DNA from: JAAERC01 sp965602655
GTDB lineage: Bacteria; Zixibacteria; MSB-5A5; GN15; PGXB01
DNA length: 57,637 nt
Reading direction: 5' to 3'
NCBI GenBank assembly: GCA_965602655.1
Contig: CBFCZE010000002.1
Location: 1-57,637 of the forward strand
In this document: in pieces, positions 18,060 through 26,227 of the stretch
Layout: each line of letters starts with the position of its first letter
How positions within the stretch are numbered: position 1 is the stretch's first letter
Made by a program: the position numbers and the translations under genes
Notes under the pieces: model-generated
The model's input: the letters and a program-made list of their open reading frames with translations, nothing else
Database searches by the model: none
What the model was told of the DNA's origin: nothing

Positions 18060-18159
18060 CCAAATACTGATTGAATCAATATATCTATTAAACTCTGGAT
18101 TTCAAGTGGAAAGTTAAAATTAAAAACTGATCTCAATTCTCTATAAGGCAGGAGAATAA

Positions 18160-18555
18160 TTATTCGGCAACCGGCTCTATCGGCATAATTTTCCAGATAG
18201 CCCGCTCAATTATCAATGATAATTCTTCTCTTTTAAAAGGCTTGGTTATATACTCGTCGGCACCATGAAGCGTCGCTTTTCTGATCATTTTAGAATCGCC
18301 CATACCGATTATCATTATTGTGGAAATTTTGGGGTATTTTCTTTTTACTTTGTCAAGTAATTCAAATCCATCCATCTCGGGCAAGGAAATATCAATAATC
18401 ATAACATGGATATTATTATTGGCGACCGATTCAAGCGCCTCTTTTCCGCTTTTGGCCGTTTTTGCGCCAAAGCCTTTCATCTTTAAAAGACGCTCAAAAA
18501 AATCAAGTATCGGTTGATCATCATCAACAATCAAAATATTTATTGTATCTTCCAT
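18160..18555 (-). CDS. single-domain response regulator (receiver)
   Basis: A protein of 131 residues, a lone CheY-like receiver. The acidic pocket is DDD at 11-13, the phospho-acceptor is D55 (MIIDISLPEMDG) and the lysine lies in ITKPF. The switch threonine/serine expected after beta-4 is absent (IMIIGMGD, with isoleucine at that position), so phosphorylation-induced change may differ from the norm. No output domain is attached, so it acts by protein contact or as a phosphate relay or sink. It is the last gene of the long flagellar/regulatory run, 12 bases after another receiver. Confidence 0.85.
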   Translation of the reverse strand: MEDTINILIVDDDQPILDFFERLLKMKGFGAKTAKSGKEALESVANNNIHVMIIDISLPEMDGFELLDKVKRKYPKISTIMIIGMGDSKMIRKATLHGADEYITKPFKREELSLIIERAIWKIMPIEPVAE

Positions 18556-18567
18556 AATTGGACCATT

Positions 18568-18987
18568 CTATCTTGAGGGACTTTTTTCCAGAGTAGATAT
18601 TACTTCATCAATAAAATTATTAAGCAAAACCGGTTTATACAGAATCGAGGAGGCACCTTTGACGCCGGCCTGATTCACCAGTCGCTCGGTGGCGTTACCG
18701 GTAATGACAATCACCGGCAAATGCGGTCTGATATTTTTTATTCGTGAGACTGCTTCTACACCGGCCATTTCCGGCATTATCAGGTCCATTGTCACCAAAT
18801 CATAATTACTGTTTTCAACCTTGCTCACAGCATCGGCACCATTTTCGGCCAAATCAACCTCAACCGAATTGGTAAGTTCACAGAAATCGCGAAATATTTC
18901 TCTAATCCTTGGTTCGTCGTCAACGATAAGAATTTTAAAAGCCTTCCCCCGCTCGGCTACCATTCTTTCTATTTTTTTAACATCCAT
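18568..18987 (-). CDS. single-domain response regulator (receiver)
   Basis: A 139-residue receiver. The N-terminal 17 residues are a short charged helix (KKIERMVAERGKAF); then the acidic pair VDDE (22-25), phospho-acceptor D68 (VTMDLIMPEMAG), threonine in VIVITGNA and lysine in YKPVL are all present, so it looks fully competent for phosphorylation. There is no output domain. It sits in the regulator cluster between a chemoreceptor-tip-like protein and another receiver, with gaps of under 20 bases. Confidence 0.85.
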   Translation of the reverse strand: MDVKKIERMVAERGKAFKILIVDDEPRIREIFRDFCELTNSVEVDLAENGADAVSKVENSNYDLVTMDLIMPEMAGVEAVSRIKNIRPHLPVIVITGNATERLVNQAGVKGASSILYKPVLLNNFIDEVISTLEKSPSR

Positions 18988-19005
18988 GACTTATTCCAAT
19001 ATACT

Positions 19006-19404
19006 CTAATTGTTTTGATCTGTTCCTGGTTTAGTATTTTTATCGACTTTACCGCCGTCTTCCTTAATACGAGCTATTACTTTCAGAATATTTCGGCTTA
19101 AATTTAGGATTTCGTTTAAGGAAGATTCGATATGATCCATTTTGCCGCTTGATGTCGGCGGCGCGTAAACCATTTTCTCTTCATTCTGGAATGCCTTTAG
19201 CATTACCGATACTTCTTTTATTACTTCGACCGAACCATAAACCAGTTTTGTAAAATCGGGTTCAAGAAATGTCAGTTCCTTAATATTCTTCCTCTCCCGT
19301 GCAAGATTTATGGCCACATTTAATGCGAGAATTCTTACCTGCTCAGCCATTGAATTGACGCTGGCAACCCATTTCTCGTTTACATTATGATCTGTCTTGT
19401 TCAT
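19006..19404 (-). CDS. small soluble helical protein resembling a chemoreceptor signalling tip
   Basis: A protein of 132 residues without signal peptide or membrane segment, predicted almost wholly helical. The stretch MAEQVRILALNVAINLARE resembles the hairpin tip of methyl-accepting chemotaxis proteins (LLALNAAIEAARAGE), which contacts CheA and CheW. It lacks the rest of a receptor: no HAMP, no sensor, and only about 45 residues on either side. It overlaps the upstream receiver gene by 20 bases, which suggests coupled translation. Possible roles are a scaffold or decoy for the chemotaxis array; this is inference from one motif. Confidence 0.6.
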   Translation of the reverse strand: MNKTDHNVNEKWVASVNSMAEQVRILALNVAINLARERKNIKELTFLEPDFTKLVYGSVEVIKEVSVMLKAFQNEEKMVYAPPTSSGKMDHIESSLNEILNLSRNILKVIARIKEDGGKVDKNTKPGTDQNN

Positions 19405-19765
19405 ATTCTCTTGGCCGGCCGATTAATTCTTTAATTTTATCAACGAGTGGTTTAATGTCGGATGATTTAACAATATATGCCTCGGCCATCCATGTCTTAA
19501 AATCCGACATATATATTGAATAGGCCGAGTTCAGAATAATCGGGAGATAGGGGCGTTCGGCCTTATATTTTTCAATTAATTCAAGCCCATTATCACTATC
19601 TAATTCAATATCAAGAACTATTATATCCAGCTTTTGATTCCGGATAATATCCAGAGCCTTTTCCGGGCGGGCTGTCGAGATCACTTCAAATCCTTCGCGA
19701 GTCAGAAGATCTTCATAAAGCCTTCTTACATGGGCTTCGTCATCAATGACAAGGATTCTAATCAT
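19385..19765 (-). CDS. single-domain response regulator (receiver)
   Basis: A 126-residue receiver: acidic pair IDDE (7-10), phospho-acceptor D52 (IIVLDIELDSDNG), serine in ILNSAY and lysine in IVKSSD. The beta-5 proline after the lysine is missing (KS rather than KP), a mild departure. The start overlaps the end of the upstream kinase gene by 8 bases, which makes it the most direct partner for the kinase pair. No output domain. Confidence 0.85.
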   Translation of the reverse strand: MIRILVIDDEAHVRRLYEDLLTREGFEVISTARPEKALDIIRNQKLDIIVLDIELDSDNGLELIEKYKAERPYLPIILNSAYSIYMSDFKTWMAEAYIVKSSDIKPLVDKIKELIGRPREYEQDRS

Positions 19766-21530
19766 TTTTTGAAACCCTCATAGCAGGTAATTCAATATAT
19801 AAGGTCGGACCGTCTTTAGCCAAATTCTCTAAACCGTAATTTCCACCATGATATTTAATTGTCTCCCCTGCGACAATTAATGACAATCTTTGCGTGCCAT
19901 TCGAATTTCCGAATATTTTGTCATATATTTTGGCCGCGTTATTTCTCGCCTGCCTGGAACCGGTAAATTCAATCGTTAGCCTTGCCGTCTTGTTTTCCTG
20001 ATAAGTCGTTATTCTCGCTTTGCATTCATCGGTCATCCCTTCAGCGGTGAGATGTATAAATTGCAATAATACATGCAACAGCTGATCCGGATTTCCCCAC
20101 ACTTTGGGTGATTCTTCGCTTAAGTTGAGGTTGATACCTTTTTGTTTGAATTTTGTCTTGGTTTGGAAATAATCGTAAGCTTCTTTTACGAGAACATTGA
20201 ATTCTATTTCGCGGCTACTCGTCCGACTGGCCCGGGAGAAATCGAGAACCTGATGCAAAACCGTTTCGGAACGTTGAGTTTCCGACAAAATAATATTAAG
20301 ATATTCGGCATTATCTCCGGCGTCGCCCGAGGAGATCATAAGATTGGCGAAACCGCCGATTACCATTAACGGATTCCTGAGTTCATGTGCTATCGATGAT
20401 GTCAACTCGCCTATCACGGACATTTTTTCGGCTCTGATAATCTGTTCCTGGGAATCAGCTAACTGACAATTTATTTTCTCAAGTTCTTTTGCTCGTTCCA
20501 ATATCTTGTTATACAACCTTGAATGTTCAATGGCAATCGCTGAATTGTTGGCAAATATTTGTAACAGTTCTACTCTTGTAACGGTTATTTGTTTTCCTGT
20601 AATTTTATTGTCGGCGGCAATAATCCCGAGTTTTCGGCCTTTACTGATAATCGGCACAACGGCCAGGCTTTCGGTCTGTAGATGATCTAAAATTTTAGCC
20701 GATTCCGATGATAATTCATCGCTATCATTAACTATTATTCCAAAACCGGATTCCAACGCTTCCACAAAAAAGTTTGGTTTATCGAGAGGTATTTTCCATT
20801 CTTCAACTCCGTATGAAACTGAAAATCCGGTGCTCTTTTCGTTTTCACGATAATCAGCAAGTAATTCCAGGAGTGTCCGGTGACGACCGGCCAGATTGCT
20901 CCAGATTTCATGTGCCTCTTCGGGATTACTGGGACCGATGACAATTTTTCCTTCAAGGACGTTTTCCTCTTCGTTTATCAGCAATAGAAACGCTCGATTA
21001 AAACCCAATCCCTGATTGGCGGTAACACCGGTTAGAATAATTCTGAGAACATCGTTGAGCTCGGCGGCTGATGTCAGCGCCTCGGATACCTGCGAAATCA
21101 CCGACAGAACATAGTTGGCTTCCTCAAGCTTTACTTTCCTTTGATACGACTCAGTGACATCCAAAATTGTCCCTATTACACCGGATATGCGCCCTCCTTC
21201 TCCTCGAAATGGACTCAGCGAAATATTGAGAACCGCATAATGCCCAAGTCGATTAGTACACCGATGTCCATTTTTTTGGTAGCTCTTTCCTTTTAAAATA
21301 TTGTCAAAAACCTCGGATAACCCGCAATTTATAATCATTTCAAAATCGTGTAAGGAATATTCCAACGCTTCATTGGCGCTGTTGAAACCGAGTATTCTGG
21401 CCGCTTCATTATTTAGATATTGCAGAAGACCTGAATCGTCGGTAACAAAAAATCCAAAAGATGAATCTTGTGGCCCGTTTAGAAAATTGAGCCTATTCAA
21501 TGATGAAATGGGAGCATACAAATCAGGCAT
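19758..21530 (-). CDS. PAS-GAF histidine kinase with a degenerate ATPase domain
   Basis: A 590-residue soluble sensor protein: PAS about 18-130 (FGFFVTDDSGLLQYLN), GAF about 145-340, a coiled linker, and a HisKA dimerisation domain with an intact H-box, H382 (SIAHELRNPLMVIGG). The C-terminal HATPase region is the right length but its motifs are lost. The N-box, where NLxxNAxxA is expected, reads LLQFIHLTAEGM; the G1 box DxGxG reads EFTGSRQ; and the G2 box GTGLGL reads GTQRLSL. ATP binding is therefore unlikely, though the histidine may still receive phosphate from another kinase or pass it on. It overlaps the next kinase-like gene upstream and the receiver downstream. The protein has no membrane segment. 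Confidence 0.85.
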   Translation of the reverse strand: MPDLYAPISSLNRLNFLNGPQDSSFGFFVTDDSGLLQYLNNEAARILGFNSANEALEYSLHDFEMIINCGLSEVFDNILKGKSYQKNGHRCTNRLGHYAVLNISLSPFRGEGGRISGVIGTILDVTESYQRKVKLEEANYVLSVISQVSEALTSAAELNDVLRIILTGVTANQGLGFNRAFLLLINEEENVLEGKIVIGPSNPEEAHEIWSNLAGRHRTLLELLADYRENEKSTGFSVSYGVEEWKIPLDKPNFFVEALESGFGIIVNDSDELSSESAKILDHLQTESLAVVPIISKGRKLGIIAADNKITGKQITVTRVELLQIFANNSAIAIEHSRLYNKILERAKELEKINCQLADSQEQIIRAEKMSVIGELTSSIAHELRNPLMVIGGFANLMISSGDAGDNAEYLNIILSETQRSETVLHQVLDFSRASRTSSREIEFNVLVKEAYDYFQTKTKFKQKGINLNLSEESPKVWGNPDQLLHVLLQFIHLTAEGMTDECKARITTYQENKTARLTIEFTGSRQARNNAAKIYDKIFGNSNGTQRLSLIVAGETIKYHGGNYGLENLAKDGPTLYIELPAMRVSKND

Positions 21531-22407
21531 TTTTGATTCCCGATGAAGATTTTTTAATATTTATCATTTTTATTTTTTGGCCGTCGTTTATATATGTTTC
21601 CGAAACAAGCTCATCAATCTTCAGAAGGCGACGATTGATATCGGCAATTTTCATTGCCTCGGCCTCAACTCTTTTAAGCCGCTCTTTGACCTTATCATTG
21701 AGATTCTTTTCAATAAATAATAAACACTGAATATTACCGACAATAACCGAAAGCGGATTATTTATTTCATGATTAATCGAAACCGACAATTCTCTGACAG
21801 CCATCAGCCGCTCATCATTTATCAGTCTTTGCTGAGCCAGTTCCAGCATCCTCTGCGCCTTTTTGAGGTCATGGTATCCATCTTCCAGTTTTTGTTGATA
21901 TATTGACCGCTCCCTTGAAACAGAAATCTGATGAGCCAGCATTGAAAATAACTTCACATCATGATCTCTGAAATATCCGGTTTCGGTATGCGTCAAACAT
22001 ATCAAACCAATTGGATTATTTTCAATCCTAAGCGGTACCGCGATAAGCGATCCGATTCCGGTGCCGGCCAGACGACTGTCCGAACCTTCGTTTGATAGTA
22101 CCACTGGTTTTAAAACTCCGACCACCCAGGCCGAAAATCTTTCTGAGGGATTGGTTTTTAATAATTTGGATGGATCAAACTCCGGCCCGACGGCAATTTC
22201 TTTCTTATACTTAATCTCATTAATATCATAGAAGTAAAGAATAGCCGAGGTATAGGGGATCACTTCATTTATCCGCTCCATAACTTTCAATAATGTTTCT
22301 TTAACGGGCGGATGGCCGGACATTATAGTAATGACATCCGAAATTAAATTAAGTTTACTCCAGAATCGGCTAACCGGTTCATCGTTGTCGCCTTTATTAA
22401 TCACCAA
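21523..22407 (-). CDS. GAF-HisKA protein lacking an ATPase domain
   Basis: A 294-residue protein: GAF about 25-165 (IGSLIAVPLRIENNPIGLICLTH), a coiled coil, and a HisKA domain with H-box H213 (SVSINHEINNPLSVIVGN). The sequence ends about 60 residues after the H-box helix pair, so the entire HATPase_c domain is missing; the next gene starts within its last codons, so this is a natural end rather than a frameshift. The start is TTG 22407 or GTG 22404, overlapping the preceding gene by about 11 bases. A phosphotransfer or dimerisation partner of the following kinase-like protein is the simplest reading. Confidence 0.8.
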   Translation of the reverse strand: MVINKGDNDEPVSRFWSKLNLISDVITIMSGHPPVKETLLKVMERINEVIPYTSAILYFYDINEIKYKKEIAVGPEFDPSKLLKTNPSERFSAWVVGVLKPVVLSNEGSDSRLAGTGIGSLIAVPLRIENNPIGLICLTHTETGYFRDHDVKLFSMLAHQISVSRERSIYQQKLEDGYHDLKKAQRMLELAQQRLINDERLMAVRELSVSINHEINNPLSVIVGNIQCLLFIEKNLNDKVKERLKRVEAEAMKIADINRRLLKIDELVSETYINDGQKIKMINIKKSSSGIKNA

Positions 22408-23008
22408 AATGATTCCCCTTACTGAGTTTTTTCACTTCTTTGAATATCTTCCCGGCAACCTCCTCTTCCAGCCGATCAAAAAGGATTATTTTTTTATCAG
22501 CCGACACTTTTAAGTCCGCATCGAAGGGATCATCATCGACAAACTGCCATCTGTCCTTGGCCTTCAGGCTGCAATCAAGATCAATAATATCAACCAGTCG
22601 AGCTTTTTTGATATCAACAATACGGATTTTGCCAACCGCAGTACCATAGACCTGATAACGAAATATCAGACCGGGCAAAATAAAAGCCTTGCGTTTCTCA
22701 ATATCAATCCGATCGATAAAAACATCGATTAGAAAGCGTCCATTATGAGTTTGACCGTGTTCAATAAGAGCGTCCAAATGAGGTGTTTGAAGCGGACCGG
22801 CATCAGGATGCTCATTTGCATCGGCTCTTATGATTAAAACCTGATTGATAGTCGACAGCATCAGATCGAGTTTCTCTTTTAAATGAGAATCAGCCCATGG
22901 ATTTTCCGCTATTTTTAGATTTACGATTATTCCGGTTTGCGACACTGCCACGCTAAATAAAAGGCAAACAAACAGGAATACCAATCCCGATACTTTATTA
23001 AAACTCAT
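22397..23008 (-). CDS. exported protein of unknown function in the flagellar operon
   Basis: I do not recognise this family. I choose ATG 23008, one base after the preceding stop, because it places a signal peptide at the front (SGLVFLFVCLLFSVAVSQT); the frame also opens at 23047. The mature part of about 180 residues is mixed alpha/beta (GRFLIDVFIDRIDIEKRKAF, then GKIRIVDIKKARLVDIIDLD) and ends in a charged helix. It resembles periplasmic flagellar accessory proteins in composition only. It lies between a PilZ gene and the kinase pair and overlaps the latter, so it is part of the operon; a role in the flagellar envelope or in signal input to the kinases is possible. Confidence 0.65.
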   Translation of the reverse strand: MSFNKVSGLVFLFVCLLFSVAVSQTGIIVNLKIAENPWADSHLKEKLDLMLSTINQVLIIRADANEHPDAGPLQTPHLDALIEHGQTHNGRFLIDVFIDRIDIEKRKAFILPGLIFRYQVYGTAVGKIRIVDIKKARLVDIIDLDCSLKAKDRWQFVDDDPFDADLKVSADKKIILFDRLEEEVAGKIFKEVKKLSKGNHFGD

Positions 23009-23009
23009 C

Positions 23010-23531
23010 TCAATCGCTTTCTTTTGAAACTCTTTTATAGTAGACATACTTGTTTAGAGTCTTCTTCAACTGTTCATTAAATGAAGCAATATCTTCGCGC
23101 AGGAATTCTATATCAGAAGAGCTGAAGGCGTCCTTTAAATATTCTCTTGAAATAAATTCAATACCAATCAGCCGTTCCTCTTCCTCATCGTCAACTCGTT
23201 TCACCAGACCGATAATATTATCCAGAACTTCAATACCCTGCAGGAATATTTTCAGCAGAACAATCATTCCTTCCTTAACCGGGCTATTCGATATCACCAG
23301 GACACCGCCGGCCGAAATATTAAGAATCGAGCCGTCATATTTCGGCCCATCACCTTCCGGCCAATAGCCATTAACGTCATCCTTAAGAATTGACAGGTCA
23401 ATCGGCTCGGAAATCTCCAGCCGAATATAACGTCGTTTCTCCCCATTATGGAGTTTAAATGGCTTTTTAACCGAGAGAACATTATCGTCCGCTTCAATAT
23501 CGGATATTATTTTTAGACGCGGATCACTCAT
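23010..23531 (-). CDS. PilZ-domain protein (short form)
   Basis: A 173-residue cytoplasmic protein with one PilZ domain. The c-di-GMP arginine motif is R33-R34-x-x-R37 (EKRRYIRLEI), and the second motif is NISAGG near 70 (ILNISAGGVLVI), matching [DN]xSxxG. It lacks the YcgR-type N-terminal domain of the two upstream paralogues. The C-terminal 40 residues are predicted helical (FSSSDIEFLREDIASFNEQL). AAAGGAG precedes the ATG. As the third consecutive PilZ gene in a flagellar operon it probably couples c-di-GMP level to motility. Confidence 0.85.
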   Translation of the reverse strand: MSDPRLKIISDIEADDNVLSVKKPFKLHNGEKRRYIRLEISEPIDLSILKDDVNGYWPEGDGPKYDGSILNISAGGVLVISNSPVKEGMIVLLKIFLQGIEVLDNIIGLVKRVDDEEEERLIGIEFISREYLKDAFSSSDIEFLREDIASFNEQLKKTLNKYVYYKRVSKESD

Positions 23532-23543
23532 TTCTTTACTCCT

Positions 23544-24284
23544 TTATTCAATATTATTCCTATTATTCTTTTCAAGATATTTAGCCAGAACTTTGGCGGT
23601 GCTGTTATTAAAATGAAAAATCGCCTCCGGCAAATTTCTAATTAGACTTGAGGGAATAATTTTGCCGCCATTCTCCCTGGTAATAAACTCGATGCCGGTT
23701 ACAATCTTATTTTTATCATTGCGATGACTATGACAGATACGCCCCAGTATCAAATGCGGGAATTCCAGATTATCCATATCCATATTCATCAGGATAAAAT
23801 TATCGTCGGCCAGCACGCTCGGCATAAATGCGAGCACACCACCACCGCCAATATTGGCAATTGTGGTCTCGAACCATTTCAGCTTACTCAAACGGGCCGT
23901 CTTAATATTCCGCTCATCGAAATAGGTTAGTCTTATAACCTTATCCATGTCAAATCTGACAAATTTCCGCCGAACCATCGGGTTTAAACTCTCGGCCATC
24001 GGAATCATAATTCGTCCGCCATCTGATGTCACAATTGCTGATGTAAATGCAATTGCCTGGCCTTTATACTCGAATTGAACGTTTACATTTTGTTTTTGGA
24101 TAAGTTGACTAATTTTTCCTCCAGAGCCGCTTTTGTCCAGAACCAGATTATTATCTCCCGCTGACATTATTCTTGTGGTTAGTGCCTGACCGGGGAACTG
24201 CTCGGTAATAATTTTGATTCTTTTGCCAACCAGAATAGAACTGTCAATTTTAGCACTATTAATTAAGGCTGCGTTTGAAGACAT
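23544..24284 (-). CDS. PilZ-domain protein (YcgR-like, middle copy)
   Basis: A 246-residue protein with an N-terminal YcgR-like beta domain (about 14-98) and a PilZ domain (about 102-220). The arginine motif is R105-R106-x-x-x-R110 (MVRRKFVRFDM). The second motif reads NIGGGG (ANIGGGGVLAF), so the usual serine is glycine, which may weaken c-di-GMP binding. Its ATG shares one base with the stop of the previous PilZ gene (TAATG), so translation is coupled. YcgR-type proteins act on the flagellar motor as brakes. Confidence 0.85.
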   Translation of the reverse strand: MSSNAALINSAKIDSSILVGKRIKIITEQFPGQALTTRIMSAGDNNLVLDKSGSGGKISQLIQKQNVNVQFEYKGQAIAFTSAIVTSDGGRIMIPMAESLNPMVRRKFVRFDMDKVIRLTYFDERNIKTARLSKLKWFETTIANIGGGGVLAFMPSVLADDNFILMNMDMDNLEFPHLILGRICHSHRNDKNKIVTGIEFITRENGGKIIPSSLIRNLPEAIFHFNNSTAKVLAKYLEKNNRNNIE

Positions 24285-25033
24285 TATAGAAGCCCCTTGT
24301 TTCTTTCTTCGATTTGCTCTTCAAAAATAAAACGAACCAGCTTGTTTTGGTTTTGGATATCGAATTTATTGACCTGAATCGGGAGTTTTTTCAATTCTTC
24401 AGGTTTAAAATATTTGTGTAATTTTTCGGCTATTACAAACTCCACACCAGCCAGTGCTGATTCGTCTTTTGACACCAAACGACGGCAACATGCAACGATA
24501 AAACGCGGGATTCTCATGGTCGAATAATTGTTTATCTTGAGCAACAATAAATCGCCAATTTGAATTTGATCATCAACTCTCATCATCATACCGCCAGCCG
24601 AAATATTCGAAGTCTGCGATGGGAGCCATTTGAATTCCTGATTTTTATCCTTCAAATTATTAATCACCGTATAGGTCAGCTTGGCTAAATAATCTATTCG
24701 GACAAACTCCCGGCGCTGTAATCTCCTGATACTTCCTATGCCATACAATTGGAGCTTATCGGCCATATTGTCCTTAAGTGGTTTAGTGTGGGCCGGAAAT
24801 TGGTACATCGCATCTGATTTTACAAACCGGACAAAAACTTTTGTGTTTGACACCAGAAACTTACCACCTCTGACCCACGCCGGTTTGGTAATCACAATTC
24901 CGTTGGTGTTAAAGTCATCAATACGGGCAACGTATATACCGCTCTCGCCGTTTTCCTCAACGACTATTTCAAGTTTCTCCCATATATCAAAGGGATAGTC
25001 TGTGTTTTTACTTTTTCTGGCCGTTTTCTGCAT
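24284..25033 (-). CDS. PilZ-domain protein (YcgR-like, first copy)
   Basis: A 249-residue protein: YcgR-like N-terminal domain (about 15-98), then PilZ with R107-R108-x-x-x-R112 (LQRREFVRIDY) and NISAGG near 143-148 (TSNISAGGMMM). Both c-di-GMP motifs are complete. The C-terminal part shares FKPEELKKLP/FSSSDIEFL-like and GVEFVIAEK/GIEFISREY blocks with the two following PilZ genes, so all three derive from duplication. It follows the DUF2225 gene by 9 bases. Confidence 0.85.
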   Translation of the reverse strand: MQKTARKSKNTDYPFDIWEKLEIVVEENGESGIYVARIDDFNTNGIVITKPAWVRGGKFLVSNTKVFVRFVKSDAMYQFPAHTKPLKDNMADKLQLYGIGSIRRLQRREFVRIDYLAKLTYTVINNLKDKNQEFKWLPSQTSNISAGGMMMRVDDQIQIGDLLLLKINNYSTMRIPRFIVACCRRLVSKDESALAGVEFVIAEKLHKYFKPEELKKLPIQVNKFDIQNQNKLVRFIFEEQIEERNKGLL

Positions 25034-25042
25034 ATCTGTTTT

Positions 25043-26227
25043 TTATTTTGCTTCTGTTAGTGTCCTATTTTCTCGTGCCTGCTCAATGGCCAATTCAAGT
25101 ATTTTTCTGGCCAGCGCGGTTCGGGAACGATCGCCTTTATGACGATAGACCAATTCCTGTCCACTCCTAATGGTGGTATTAAAATACTCTTTGGCCTGCT
25201 CATTCTGTCCAACTCGCCGCGATAACTCAGCAATTAAATAAGATGCCTGTATTTGCTGATTACCCTGAGAAATTGAGTGCCCCTCACTAAAGGCAAGTTT
25301 ATAATATTCGACCGCTTTGGTAAGCGCTTCTTTTTCATTTAAGACAATACCTTTATGCTTTTCAGCAATTTCGGTTAAAAATTCAAAGAAAGATTTGTAC
25401 TCAAAATAAGACGGCGAATGTTCATCAAGATCACCGCCAAGTGCTGCTTTCTTATGTTCCTGATTTACCGCCTCTATACCGTCAATCTTGGCGATAAGCT
25501 GCTTTAATGTCTCATGGAACGATTTAAGCTCGACATCATATTTATCCCTGATGGGCAGCAAAATTGACATTAATTCGGAGGCAATTTTATCATCCTCGAA
25601 CTCCTGCGTAATGGCACGATCGAGGTCATACAGTTTTGTATTAACATCGTTTAGTGAAGTCTTCAGGGTATCAATTTTATCTTCAATGGTAATGAGGTGC
25701 CCCTTGAGACTCTGCCGGTTTGGATTTTCGCCTCTTTCCATATCTCGGTACAGCCACCCAATCCGAAGATAAAAACGACCCAGATCAAGATTGGATGGTT
25801 TATCGTTCAGGGTTTCATCGATAACGGCCAGAGTCAATTTCAAAAGAGCCGATTCATTGGGATAGCGGCTGGAATCAAGTTTTTCGCCAATTGCTCTTAT
25901 TACCGAATCCGGCTTGCTTAATAAGTTTAGATGCAAATCCTTAATAGTCTTCTGGCGATACGTTTTAAAATAAGAATCATTTGTCCAATCTTTATAACTC
26001 TTGGAATATTCTCTTGTATAAAGGCAATTATCACAGGTGGCCGTAAAATATAGAAGCGGATTGTAGGCTTGGTACCGAGGATTTCGCCAGGTTATGTCGC
26101 TTGGACAAAAATCTGTATCACGTCCATTCTCCGTATAGGCGCCAACCTTAATGGTTTCAAACTCATTAATTGTCTTACAGACCGGACATTCGACTTTGGC
26201 CAGATAAAAGGGTGTTTCTGATATCAT
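25043..26227 (-). CDS. DUF2225 zinc-ribbon protein
   Basis: A 394-residue protein. Residues 5-70 form the DUF2225 head with two CxxC pairs (VECPVCKTINEF and ATCDNCLYTREY) and the intervening DFCPSDITWRNPRYQAYNPL, likely a zinc ribbon. Then come a helical part, a coiled coil (about 170-260) and TPR-like helices at the C-terminus. DUF2225 proteins are found beside motility or envelope genes in several phyla, but their biochemical role is unknown. The start shares a base with the preceding stop (TAATG). Confidence 0.75.
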   Translation of the reverse strand: MISETPFYLAKVECPVCKTINEFETIKVGAYTENGRDTDFCPSDITWRNPRYQAYNPLLYFTATCDNCLYTREYSKSYKDWTNDSYFKTYRQKTIKDLHLNLLSKPDSVIRAIGEKLDSSRYPNESALLKLTLAVIDETLNDKPSNLDLGRFYLRIGWLYRDMERGENPNRQSLKGHLITIEDKIDTLKTSLNDVNTKLYDLDRAITQEFEDDKIASELMSILLPIRDKYDVELKSFHETLKQLIAKIDGIEAVNQEHKKAALGGDLDEHSPSYFEYKSFFEFLTEIAEKHKGIVLNEKEALTKAVEYYKLAFSEGHSISQGNQQIQASYLIAELSRRVGQNEQAKEYFNTTIRSGQELVYRHKGDRSRTALARKILELAIEQARENRTLTEAK

